Positions 53,901 to 64,000 of a DNA stretch of 64,000 nt are shown one piece after another (positions within the stretch are counted from its first letter, which is position 1; every line of letters begins with the position of its first letter). The translations under genes and the position numbers were made by a program. This DNA comes from Allodiplogaster sudhausi (lineage: Eukaryota > Nematoda > Chromadorea > Rhabditida > Diplogasteridae). The notes beneath the pieces are model-generated. The model was given only the letters and a program-made list of their open reading frames with translations, had not been told where the DNA came from and did not search any database. The stretch is from contig CALZFC010000349.1 of the NCBI GenBank assembly GCA_945643635.1, forward strand, positions 2,248,501-2,312,500, written 5' to 3'.

Positions 53901-54952
53901 AGATAGATAGTCCATTTCGTGATTTAAATAGTTTAATCGGTACTGACATTCATTTTGTAGCCAGGGTTGCACTTCCACATTTTACATCCGTTTAGAGTGT
54001 TAATGCTCTGAAATGTTTATTTAATTATCTTAGCGGAGAATGCAGAAATGAATATGGGGAGGGGGAGGGGGGAGTGATCACCTCGACTAACTCCTCGTCG
54101 AAGCACTTTAGACCTGGCTTGCAGTGCTTGCCCGCCTTCCGCGGTCTCGTACATGCCGAACAGCCAGCTAATAACAATCGCTCATATATTATATTCTGCT
54201 CTGTTTTTATGTATGTATGTATTCATGTGTGTATGTATGGATGAATGGATGCGAACAAAAACGAACCTATCCTAGATGCCCTTACCTGGATTTTTACTGC
54301 ATATTGCTGGTGTATCTGCGCTATAGCAGAATCGATTATAAGCATCGCACCACATTCCCTGCTCGTTGCATTGGAGAAACGCGTGTTGTTTAATCGCGCC
54401 ATTCTGTGCGATCTGAAAAGTATATTGCAATTGGAAGTGATAAACAGAGATTAAAGCAAGGAATGCATGTAGATAATATTCATGAACAGTATGCGCAATT
54501 GGAATTGATAGACAGAGATTGAGCCAGAGATGGGAAATTGCCCTAATATTTTGCGCCGGGCCCCTTGGTCTCGGCTTGTTGGCATTTCAGGGCAATTGAA
54601 TTTTTCAATCATTGAGAGCAAGGAAGCAGATAATCTTTCAGAGACTCTTCACTCACCTGAATGTTTCCAGAGTTGCAGGAGGTGATGCGGCAGCCGGTTC
54701 GGTAGTGCTGCGAATCCCGAAGCTCGTCATTGGCACAAGCGAGCACTGGAGGATCTTCGCCTTTAGGCCGCAGGGGGCATGGCAGACTTGTGTTCAGGAG
54801 GGGCTTGCAGATGTCCGAACACTTGCTCGCTTCAAGAATCGGTTTTTTCTTCAGAAAAAAACTCTTTTCTGAGTAAAACCTTTGGCGATGTCAATGGCGA
54901 GAATAGCTAAAAAGAGCCCCCAGAGAAGCTGGCGCTGCCAACTCTGCGCCAT
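50936..54952 (-). CDS. Secreted EGF-containing cysteine-rich protein, 14 exons
   Basis: Minus-strand exons: 54952-54880, 54829-54657, 54412-54286, 54167-54082, 54007-53948, 53629-53509, 53443-53362, 53256-53195, 52745-52615, 52485-52377, 52193-52033, 51877-51773, 51456-51295, 51067-50936. Joined they give about 527 residues without a stop. Exon 1 is a signal peptide (L-L-W-G-L-F-L-A-I-L-A), with CTTACAG three bases before the ATG, a likely spliced-leader site. Exons 7-8 encode an EGF-like domain (C-A-S-K-D-A-P-K-C-G, L-E-C-V, C-R/S-C-V-A-G-Y, G-S-C-V). Other exons are Cys-rich modules; exons 6 and 9 share N-G-A-D-A. Weak points: the donor of exon 6 (GTCGGT chosen for phase) and the AAG acceptor of exon 14. 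It is most likely an extracellular protein; the role is unknown. Confidence 0.8.
52815..52925. repeat. Dispersed C-rich repeat (TACCGTATTTTCTC MITE relic) in intron 8
   Basis: ACCGTATTTTCTCAATTAG at the left, with CCCTCCCTCAATTAG units; the right end is lost. Confidence 0.6.
53645..53772. mobile_element. Complete 128-bp MITE in intron 5
   Basis: TACCGTACTTTCTC at the left and GAGAAAATACGGTA at the right form the TIR. The core has CTCCCTCTAGTAG and GTAATAGTTCCCC. Partial relatives are at 13.1, 27.7, 37.6 and 52.8 kb. Confidence 0.8.
54208..54252. repeat. (ATGT/ATGG)n microsatellite
   Basis: Imperfect TATG repeats in intron 3 of the EGF-containing gene. Confidence 0.8.
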
Positions 54953-54959
54953 GGCCTGT

Positions 54960-55836
54960 AAGGAGAAGAATGAGCTTGGGAGGGGAGCGCACACATTGAG
55001 TGCTCCTTCCTATGTGCCTTCAAAGGAAGCATTGATCGGGCCGAACCAGAAACTTTATGCGTTCATCTGTGCCTAGTTTATTGCTCCGCTTTGAGAGAGT
55101 TTGGCGACTCTCAGTCACACTAAGGGTTTTCTCATACGATTTTATTATCCTTTCTCTAAGAGATTTCGTTGCCTAGCTTTTCTTGCCCGGACTTGCCGAA
55201 TAGGCAATGCCGTAACCGCACTTCGGCAGAGGTGTACTCTCCAACTTTCTTTCTTCCCTATCTTTCTCTTTTCCCTTTCTCCTTTGACTCTTCCTCTCCT
55301 TAACGCTTTCATTCACTTCTTCTTCTTTCCTTTCCCTTTCGAGAGGTTAATCTTACTTTTTTAGTCTAACTACCTCATAACCTTCCTCTGTCTTGCCCGA
55401 TTCTTCTATTCTACTCACTACCTGAACTTAAATTACATTGGTTTCCTCGGCTCACGATCAAATCGTTTCTCTTCTTCCATTTGTAAAGAAAATGCGATTT
55501 CATCGCAAGGAACCTAATCTGTGATAGATGGCACCATATTTCTTCTAAAAAAAACATGCAAGGAGAGGATTTATTTTCAGCATCTTATTTTTTACATTTG
55601 TTGTGTCCTTCCAATAGAGGAAACAATACGGGAAAAAGCTTTATTAGCAGGCAGAGAAGACCGTTGCTTTAGGAGAAGAAGACAGAACGAAGTGAGAATG
55701 AGTCCTCCGCTTAGAGAATTAAATAAATAATGGAATAGTGAGACTCATCTATACAAATATGCTAATTCCACGTGGGCCAAAAGGAACGCGCCAAAGTGGC
55801 TATACAAACTACAATGTTTTATAGCTACAAATGTGG
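54960..55836. other. Upstream region of the EGF-containing gene, no gene recognised
   Basis: Pyrimidine-rich around 55240-55450. The start codons of the long satellite-driven frames (55772, 55831, 55833) fall at the end of this stretch. Confidence 0.5.
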
Positions 55837-58320
55837 ATATTCACTATCTACTCAACAAGCAAAAGCAGATATTCACTATCTACTCAACAAGCAAAAGCAG
55901 ATATTCACTATCTACTCAACAAGCAAAAGCAGATATTCACTATCTACTCAACAAGCAAAAGCAGATATTCACTATCTACTCAACAAGCAAAAGCAGATAT
56001 TCACTATCTACTCAACAAGCAAAAGCAGATATTCACTATCTACTCAACAAGCAAAAGCAGATATTCACTATCTACTCAACAAGCAAAAGCAGATATTCAC
56101 TATCTACTCAACAAGCAAAAGCAGATATTCACTATCTACTCAACAAGCAAAAGCAGATATTCACTATCTACTCAACAAGCAAAAGCAGATATTCACTATC
56201 TACTCAACAAGCAAAAGCAGATATTCACTATCTACTCAACAAGCAAAAGCAGATATTCACTATCTACTCAACAAGCAAAAGCAGATATTCACTATCTACT
56301 CAACAAGCAAAAGCAGATATTCACTATCTACTCAACAAGCAAAAGCAGATATTCACTATCTACTCAACAAGCAAAAGCAGATATTCACTATCTACTCAAC
56401 AAGCAAAAGCAGATATTCACTATCTACTCAACAAGCAAAAGCAGATATTCACTATCTACTCAACAAGCAAAAGCAGATATTCACTATCTACTCAACAAGC
56501 AAAAGCAGATATTCACTATCTACTCAACAAGCAAAAGCAGATATTCACTATCTACTCAACAAGCAAAAGCAGATATTCACTATCTACTCAACAAGCAAAA
56601 GCAGATATTCACTATCTACTCAACAAGCAAAAGCAGATATTCACTATCTACTCAACAAGCAAAAGCAGATATTCACTATCTACTCAACAAGCAAAAGCAG
56701 ATATTCACTATCTACTCAACAAGCAAAAGCAGATATTCACTATCTACTCAACAAGCAAAAGCAGATATTCACTATCTACTCAACAAGCAAAAGCAGATAT
56801 TCACTATCTACTCAACAAGCAAAAGCAGATATTCACTATCTACTCAACAAGCAAAAGCAGATATTCACTATCTACTCAACAAGCAAAAGCAGATATTCAC
56901 TATCTACTCAACAAGCAAAAGCAGATATTCACTATCTACTCAACAAGCAAAAGCAGATATTCACTATCTACTCAACAAGCAAAAGCAGATATTCACTATC
57001 TACTCAACAAGCAAAAGCAGATATTCACTATCTACTCAACAAGCAAAAGCAGATATTCACTATCTACTCAACAAGCAAAAGCAGATATTCACTATCTACT
57101 CAACAAGCAAAAGCAGATATTCACTATCTACTCAACAAGCAAAAGCAGATATTCACTATCTACTCAACAAGCAAAAGCAGATATTCACTATCTACTCAAC
57201 AAGCAAAAGCAGATATTCACTATCTACTCAACAAGCAAAAGCAGATATTCACTATCTACTCAACAAGCAAAAGCAGATATTCACTATCTACTCAACAAGC
57301 AAAAGCAGATATTCACTATCTACTCAACAAGCAAAAGCAGATATTCACTATCTACTCAACAAGCAAAAGCAGATATTCACTATCTACTCAACAAGCAAAA
57401 GCAGATATTCACTATCTACTCAACAAGCAAAAGCAGATATTCACTATCTACTCAACAAGCAAAAGCAGATATTCACTATCTACTCAACAAGCAAAAGCAG
57501 ATATTCACTATCTACTCAACAAGCAAAAGCAGATATTCACTATCTACTCAACAAGCAAAAGCAGATATTCACTATCTACTCAACAAGCAAAAGCAGATAT
57601 TCACTATCTACTCAACAAGCAAAAGCAGATATTCACTATCTACTCAACAAGCAAAAGCAGATATTCACTATCTACTCAACAAGCAAAAGCAGATATTCAC
57701 TATCTACTCAACAAGCAAAAGCAGATATTCACTATCTACTCAACAAGCAAAAGCAGATATTCACTATCTACTCAACAAGCAAAAGCAGATATTCACTATC
57801 TACTCAACAAGCAAAAGCAGATATTCACTATCTACTCAACAAGCAAAAGCAGATATTCACTATCTACTCAACAAGCAAAAGCAGATATTCACTATCTACT
57901 CAACAAGCAAAAGCAGATATTCACTATCTACTCAACAAGCAAAAGCAGATATTCACTATCTACTCAACAAGCAAAAGCAGATATTCACTATCTACTCAAC
58001 AAGCAAAAGCAGATATTCACTATCTACTCAACAAGCAAAAGCAGATATTCACTATCTACTCAACAAGCAAAAGCAGATATTCACTATCTACTCAACAAGC
58101 AAAAGCAGATATTCACTATCTACTCAACAAGCAAAAGCAGATATTCACTATCTACTCAACAAGCAAAAGCAGATATTCACTATCTACTCAACAAGCAAAA
58201 GCAGATATTCACTATCTACTCAACAAGCAAAAGCAGATATTCACTATCTACTCAACAAGCAAAAGCAGATATTCACTATCTACTCAACAAGCAAAAGCAG
58301 ATATTCACTATCTACTCAAC
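55837..58320 (+). repeat. Perfect 32-bp satellite, 77 full units plus 20 bp
   Basis: The unit first seen at 55837-55868 repeats without visible change up to 58300, followed by 20 bases of a 78th unit. 2464 bases divided by 32 is exactly 77. Because 32 is not a multiple of three, three units (96 bp) code a 32-residue repeat, and all three plus frames read rotations of the same peptide, none with a stop. The minus strand has stops in all frames. Such uniformity implies recent expansion or active homogenisation. Confidence 0.98.
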
Positions 58321-59115
58321 ACATCTTCGCAAAGATTGAAAGCTTACAATCTTACAAAACATCAACGGGGGCCAATGACAAGAGAAGAGCTAGTCGTAGA
58401 TCTTCTTAGAGGGTTCAGGGCTCAATAGCTTTGGTGGTTGACGTTGACGGTGAGGACCAGGGAAGAAGAACAAAAAACCTCTTGACCAACAAAGATTTTG
58501 GCCAAAAAGCCAAGAGACCGGTTTTTTTATTATTTCAGAATAAGAGACATTTGGTGTACAAAAAAAAAGAAAAAATAATAATAAACTATTTAGGTGAACT
58601 TCTTGATCAACAACAATATGAACACAAAAATTCCGGAAATGGCTATTAAACTAAAAAGTGATATTAAATTAGAACACCATATCTTTGACATTATGGTGGA
58701 GGAATAGGGCATCAGAAAAATTGTCAGTAAATTTTTTTTGTTCTTTTTTGGGGAAGCAGTATGAATGTGGTCAACAACAGCATGAGGGAGCAGAAATTCG
58801 CGCTAGTGCTAACACTTCTACTTTTATTCTATACTATCTTTGTTGCATCACCATATGAAATGTCAAGACCAATGCAATAACCAAATACTCATGCGCCTGG
58901 GTCAACAAGTTTAGTTCTTCAGCTGATGAAGGACTAGCTGCATGGAGTGAACCATATGATTTATAGTGCCTTGAACTGGCGAATAATATGATTTATCAGA
59001 AACTATGTACGCTCTTAGCATTAAAATTGAATTATTCATGTCACTGATTGATGGCAGCCAAGCATTTAATCATTATTGGATCATTGATATTTGATCTATG
59101 ATCTTTGATCTCTGA
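58321..59115. other. Satellite flank, no gene recognised
   Basis: The first 108 bases stay open in one satellite frame and read somewhat protein-like (M-T-R-E-E-L-V-V-D-L-L), ending at TAG 58426-58428. The remainder is AT-rich. Confidence 0.4.
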
Positions 59116-60491
59116 TCAGTTCTTCTTTCGAGAATCCTCGATAAGTTGGCAGACGCCATCCCACAGTTGAATGCGCGCTTTGAGCGCGCTCTCGGCCGCC
59201 TCTGTCGCCTCTTCCCACCGCTGCCGCTCCTCCGCTCCCTCTCCGCCGCCGCACAACTCGCTGATCATCTGCATCGACATCGGGCCATGCTCGTCGCCGT
59301 CCACTTGGATGTGTCGCTCGAGATAGACGATAAAGGGGTCGAAGGCGCCGCCAAGACTCGTATTCATGTCCTTCAACAGCCCCGTGAACATGAGCGGAAT
59401 CAGATCCTCGCGGCCAAACGCAAACGCAGCCGCGATCACGTGCGGCCTTCCATCCTGCAGGAACGCGAATGTGCGCCGCACGAACGCGGCCGCCGCCTGA
59501 GGAGCGTCAGCGGCCGAGCAAGCAGCCTGGATCCTCGCGTCCGAGATGTCGCCCGTCTTCTTCTCCATGATGGCGAGAAGCTTCTCGAGTGGCTTCACGT
59601 CAGCACCGGCTGCCTGAAGAGATTATTTGGTTGTTGTTGTTTTTTTTTTGGATTTTTAGAACACATCAATTTAAGCGAAATAAATGTGCTCTCCTTGAAT
59701 TTAAGAAGAAGAAAGAAACAAAACATTACTTTTTTGTCACTTTTTACTATTAATGTCATATGTATGTAGTAAAAAAAAAGAAAATAAAAGTAAAAATAAA
59801 TTTCCCATACCTTCATTGAGTCGAGATAGAGCTCGAGATGCGAGATGTTCTCGCCGTCGATCAAGTCCGACTCTTCGATCAGCACAATCTCATTGATGAG
59901 ACGACGCGCGTTGCGGTGTCCTCAAGGCGTCCACGGAACGTCGATGCACGTCAGCGAACACTGAAGGCCTGAAATTGTTTATTTATTTGTTTACTTATTT
60001 ATTTTATCATATTATACATACATACATAGTCTTTTATTCTTTAAATTGAAGAATGTTTTTAAATTTATTTGTTTTATATATTTATTTTGTATAACATACA
60101 TACACATATGATTGTTTTAATACGATTGAACAAGTAAAGACTGTGCATGCCATTAGGTCCGGTGAACCGAAGAACTCTGAAAGGAAAGCAGAAAAATGCA
60201 TTAAAATAAAGTAAGTATTTTTTGTTCTATGATATATTTATTTACATTTTTATCATATGGTAGTTTATTCTTATGTATATCAATAAGCACTCCGTTTGCC
60301 TGCTTACTTTTGAGCAGCGACATAAAGTCCCAGACGGCGAAGACGTGGCTCTCCATGAGCGTCTGGAGGTCGCGCACTGATTGGACGGCCTTGTAGAGTG
60401 GATGCGACGCGAGCTGTTCCCGGAGCGGCTTGAGACGCGCGTCCAGCCGCGCGAGAGCAGCCTCGTTCATCGGGCGTTTGGCGACGGCCAT
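59116..60491 (-). pseudogene. DUF3050 family protein gene with one in-frame TGA
   Basis: Exons 60491-60308, 59968-59811 and 59613-59116, GT/AG borders, phases consistent, 280 codons including stop. Family hallmarks: [23 protein letters not shown] at the exon 1-2 joint, D-V-P-W, L-I-N-E-I-V-L-I-E-E-S-D, and Y-L-E-R-H-I-x-V-D-G-D-E-H-G-P in exon 3, then L-W-D-G-V. DUF3050 proteins have a predicted haem-oxygenase-like fold; the activity is unknown. A single TGA at 59922-59924 interrupts exon 2 between V-P-W-T-P and G-H-R-N. All else looks conserved, so it is a young null allele, a sequencing error or read-through. Confidence 0.85.
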
Positions 60492-61090
60492 TCTCTTCGA
60501 TTGCGGGTTAAGTAATTATGCTCTTAGTTAATGGCATAATGACACAAATTATATGTTCATTTACTAAACAAATAATTGTCGCTATTGAAATTTTAAAAAA
60601 TCTTTTTTTTTTGCTTTTTTTATAAAAAAAAATACTTATTGAGATTATTGAGAAAGGTGCCATAGAAAAGTGAACGGTAAGATCATTTAGATCTGTTGCC
60701 ATCCACTTGCCCCGGAGATCCCTTATAAACCAATTCGGTTGACGGCTCTATCCTTTCGTTCACACTCACTGTTTTCTCTCTATTTCTCTCTTTCTCTCTT
60801 TCTCTATCTCTCTTTTATCTCTCTCAGCCCTGCACTATTCCTCTATGTATCTCTCTTTCTCTATTAAACTCGGTCTCTAATTGTGTCTCTCTTTCTTTTT
60901 CTCTTTTCCCACTCTCTCCTTTTTCACTCACTCTCGTTCCTTCACTTTCTCTCACCACCAGATTGCCATCTCCAAGAGACGAACAAGTTCAAAGACGAAA
61001 TAGGAACATTTGAGCACCATACATCTAAGAATGGAAGAGCTGAAAACGGAAATATTGCAGTGAAAGAGAGAAAAGGAGATGGAATAAGTC

Positions 61091-61121
<31 letters not shown>

Positions 61122-61200
61122 GTGAATACAATAGGAAGTCAGAATTTGCGAAAACGAACGAACTTATAGCCTATTGCCGTATTAAATGTAAACGGGTAAG
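60492..61200. other. Upstream region of the DUF3050 gene, pyrimidine and (GA)n repeats
   Basis: CTCTTTCTCTC-type runs at about 60775-60960 and (AG)n at 61093-61121. No gene recognised. Confidence 0.7.
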
Positions 61201-61374
61201 ACAGCATTAAACTTCATATTTTTATATATTTTTCTCTCTTTTTACTATAATTTTGCCAAAGAAGTTGTAACGTTGTAAACTTTTTTTGAACTTCTGCAAC
61301 TGTGGATGACTTGTTTCGCCTACAACTGGTAACTTTTTATTATGACATTCATGCGTGTTATTCCAATACTCATC

Positions 61375-62000
61375 GCTTATCTTTGAACTTCCGGTGACAC
61401 GCCAGCGCGATTTTTGGCGCACAATTCGCCGCATCTTCCTCCATGACGGTGCGCTGAAAATAAATAAAAAGCAACATATTATTTAGGAGATATAAGATAG
61501 TAGCAGCAAATATACAGATGAAACCTTGAGCACTAACAGGAGCAGTTGTCTTTCATTGCAAAGTCAACTTTGTGAACTCTTTGCTCATTTCATGTTTTCT
61601 CAATCCGTTCTAACATCTTATTTGCCATACTACTTGCCATGTTTCTGGCGCCACTTGTCACGGTTAACTTTCATTTTGGCGCCCGGCACTCTCGAAATAT
61701 CTGATGCCATCTATCATTCGCCTCCTTTTTTGGAATGGCAAGGCTCCGAGCAGATAACTTTGGAATGGCAAGGCTCCGAGCAGATAACTTTATTTCATAC
61801 TACATACAAATATCAAGAAAAGCTCTCTCGGTCACGGTTCAAGCAACGGGCCGCAGAGCAAAATTTCTTCTACTTGGGTGCACATGTACCGATAACTTTA
61901 ATATGCGGCATTAGGCAGAGAGATATAGTAAAATTTGTAAACGGTGTGTAGTAATAACAATAAACATTCATTTATTAAAGAGCATTGAGACTCGGAAAGC
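61375..62000. repeat. Tandem segmental duplication, unit 1
   Basis: Matches 62757-63290 in order: a minus-strand piece coding E-D-A-A-x-x-A-P-K-I-A and H-R-K-F, GTTGTCTTTCATTGCAAAG, TTCTGGCGCC, CAGTTAA-like sequence, TTTCATACTACATACAAATA, and the AATAACAATAAA-like end. Contains a local tandem duplication (GGAATGGCAAGGCTCCGAGC at 61734 and 61763). Confidence 0.65.
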
Positions 62001-62080
62001 TTTTTAAATTGGTGGGTAGAAAAGGGCTTCGCTTCGATTAAACCATTCGATGAAATGGGAAGTTTTTTTTAAAATAAAAT

Positions 62081-62756
62081 TCATTTCCAGCTGCTCTTGA
62101 GCATACGGAAGTAGATGTCGGCCTCGCCAGCGTTGGCCGGAGTGGCAGAGGCCGACGGATGAACCCGACGAGGGAGTGAATGAGGAGAAGAGGGTTCGGT
62201 CACACTCAGAGGTGGAAACTGGCCCAACTTTTTTGGGCCCGGCCGGCCCTTAGGGCCCAGAATCTCGGCCCGGCCCTCAGATTTCGGGCCCTCGAATTTT
62301 GGGCCCGGCCGGCCCGGGCCGGCCCGGTGGGCCCGATTTTTAAAAAAATGTCAGCTTCCAAATTCTAATTCGCAATATTCTCATAGAAAAATTTTCTTTT
62401 AGCTTCGCGTACACAAGGCTTCTCATTTATTTAATTCCGAATCGAAATACTACTCCTGCTGAATTGCAATATTATGGGTGAACGATGAGAGTTCGGTCGG
62501 TTATATGCAAGTTCGCTAGCACATTTGCAAAAATCGGGCCCAATCGGGCTCAGGGCCGGGCCCTAGAGGGCCTTGGAAATTTGGGCCGGCCCTCATTTTG
62601 GGCCGGGCCGGGCCGGCCCGGGCCTGTTCCACCTCTGGTCACACCTGACACCTTCAAAGACGCTTTGATGTATGATGTCATACGTCTCAGGAACCCGAGA
62701 AGATTGCGTATTTTTCGACGCATTCCTGTTCTTGTGACTGAGCTCATTGATTGCCT
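62081..62756 (-). pseudogene. C-terminal exon of an unrecognised gene, split by a hAT MITE
   Basis: Minus strand, acceptor TTCAG before 62756, stop 62081-62083. Without the MITE (62207-62637) and one target copy the exon is 237 bases, 79 codons, open throughout: a basic helical part (R-R-K-I-R-N-L-L-G-F-L-R-R, Y-I-K-A-S-L-K), a Pro/Ser stretch, and the end E-A-D-I-Y-F-R-M-L-K-S-S-W-K. No family recognised. A different frame continues from the preceding H-R-K-F segment, so the acceptor choice is not certain. Confidence 0.5.
62207..62637. mobile_element. GC-rich hAT-type MITE
   Basis: CAGAGGTGGAA and TTCCACCTCTG ends, 8-bp duplication GTCACACT / GTCACACC (one mismatch) at 62199-62206 and 62638-62645. 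431 bp, GGGCC-rich ends, same family as 34953-35446. The mismatch suggests it is older than that insertion. Confidence 0.88.
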
Positions 62757-63290
62757 CTGAACTTCCGGTGAGACTCTGGTGCTATTTTAGGCGCACTCCT
62801 CGCCGCATCTTCACATGAGGCAGTTGTCTTTCATTGCAAAGCAGAAAAGTTATCAACTTTGTGATATCTTGTTTCATCAGTCCTTTCTAATAGTTATTTG
62901 CTATTCATACCTTTCTGGCGCCTTGTCACAGTTAATTTTCAAGCATTATCAGGTGCATTTATTTAGGCGACCGGTACTCGCTATGGCAAAAGTAAAGCTG
63001 ATAACTTTAACCAGGTTATTTCATACTACATACAAATATCAAGAAATATTCCTCGAATGATCAAACATCAACGGTGAAATTTGTCAGCCATTAAGGCACT
63101 TTTTGATTCACAATGTTCTTAATTTATTTTATTTCAACTGTTTAACCGATCGAGACCTGCGATCAAATATAATGATACCATAAAGAGATGGAAGCAACGG
63201 ATATGCACGTTCACAATGGAATAAAGTAGAGAAGTAGAAAAGTGTAAAAAGTGTTTATGACAATAACAAAGCATTCTATTGTTAAAGAGT
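62757..63290. repeat. Tandem segmental duplication, unit 2
   Basis: Counterpart of 61375-62000, diverged with several indels. Confidence 0.65.
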
Positions 63291-63479
63291 GCCGAGTCCC
63301 TGGAATTATGTTCGCATTAGATAGGGCAAAAGATTGCTTCGAGTAAACCATCCGAGGAAAAAAATAACATTTTTTTTCTCGATATATGACGGTGCCAACT
63401 AAAAAAACGGTCGATTTTGCGTTTTCGAGTGATTTGTGTCATGTGTAGGCTTACTAAATTGCAAATTTTTTGGACACCT

Positions 63480-63840
63480 TTATATACGTACAAAAGTATG
63501 CAGAAATTCGAATGAAAAATGAGTTCAAATATACATGTATTAAGCTGCTCAAAATCATTTTGAGAATTGAGCAAAAATATACGCGTACAAATTTGTTCAT
63601 AAAACGGAGTTAAAAATTAGCAGAAATGTACATGTACTAAAGTGCTCAAAAACTAGACAGAAAAGTTGGCACAAATATACGCGTACTAAAGTGCGCATAA
63701 AATATGTGGCTGAAAATACGTGTACAAAAGTGCTCAAATTTTTGCGCACAAAACCACGCGTACAAAAGTGCTCAAATTTTTGCGCACAAAACCACGCGTA
63801 CAAAAGTGCATTTTTTTTTGCACAAAACCACGTGTTACTT
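63480..63840. repeat. Degenerate ~40-bp tandem repeat
   Basis: Units built on ACGCGTACAAAAGTGCTCAA and TTTTTGCGCACAAAACCA. Those at 63715-63835 are nearly identical; those from 63480 are diverged. From 63841 to the end nothing is recognised. Confidence 0.8.
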
Positions 63841-64000
63841 AAATGAATTTGTCGAAGAACATAAATGCAACTACTTGGACAAAGAGAGAAATAGAGAAGA
63901 AGTAATACAAACCTTAGTGTCACATTTTGGAATCTTCCTGGTAAATGTTTCCTACAATCAGACAAGACACTTGTTCACAAAACTTAAGACACCATACGCA

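Noticed and set aside
55837..58320. CRISPR-like array
   Set aside because: The units are contiguous and identical with no spacers, and the context is eukaryotic.
55772..58428. Three overlapping 855-865 residue plus-strand open frames
   Set aside because: They result from the stop-free 32-bp satellite in all three frames; there is no evidence of a translated protein, so only the repeat is annotated.
59922..59924. Selenocysteine codon in the DUF3050 gene
   Set aside because: No SECIS-like element was recognised downstream, and the family has no reported selenoprotein members that I know of.

Overview
The window looks like nematode nuclear DNA. Exons are GC-rich and separated by AT-rich introns with GT/AG borders. 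Two genes have a TTACAG-type acceptor directly before the start codon, as expected for spliced-leader trans-splicing. Several secreted proteins carry ShKT domains, which are greatly expanded in nematodes. A free-living clade V worm (for example a diplogastrid) is my guess; the species cannot be read from the sequence.

Host genes, mostly on the minus strand. Three paralogous copies (A 5.1-12.7 kb, B 33.5-35.5 kb, C 38.5-50.3 kb) share one five-exon plan: signal peptide, a short module with a Cys-Cys-Cys run, a Thr-rich linker, and a ShKT domain split over two exons. All three are broken: A by a frameshift, B by a hAT MITE inside the signal-peptide exon, C by loss of the start, a splice acceptor and a cysteine codon. 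A second ShKT gene type survives as last exons at 27.5 and 37.5 kb with decayed relatives near 0.5 and 18.7 kb. At 50.9-55.0 kb is the best intact gene, a 14-exon secreted EGF-containing cysteine-rich protein whose exon phases nearly all fit. At 59.1-60.5 kb is a three-exon DUF3050 gene with one in-frame TGA. At 62.1-62.8 kb an exon of an unrecognised gene is split by another hAT MITE.

Mobile DNA makes up most of the rest. There are three kinds of foldback (long inverted repeat) elements: one flanked by TTAA at 0, 5.6-8.1 and 21.1-27.4 kb, whose larger members carry a C2H2 zinc-finger gene; one ending in ATATGACGCG at 1.3-4.2, 9.2-10.6 and 10.8-11.1 kb; and smaller ones at 3.0-4.1 and 20.0-20.8 kb. 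A BEL/Pao LTR retrotransposon (39.7-48.5 kb, 5-bp target duplication) sits in intron 4 of gene C. A candidate Helitron (15.3-16.3 kb) carries an array of heat-shock-element-like sites. A 4.4-kb TIR element with a TA target (28.7-33.1 kb) carries exons of a long-chain acyl-CoA synthetase and, on the other strand, three more exon-like blocks. A perfect 32-bp satellite of 77 units fills 55.8-58.3 kb.

Overall, tandem and inverted segmental duplications of small secreted-protein genes have been repeatedly invaded by transposons. The genes do not form a pathway; the interesting content is the mobile-element biology and the recently inactivated paralogs.
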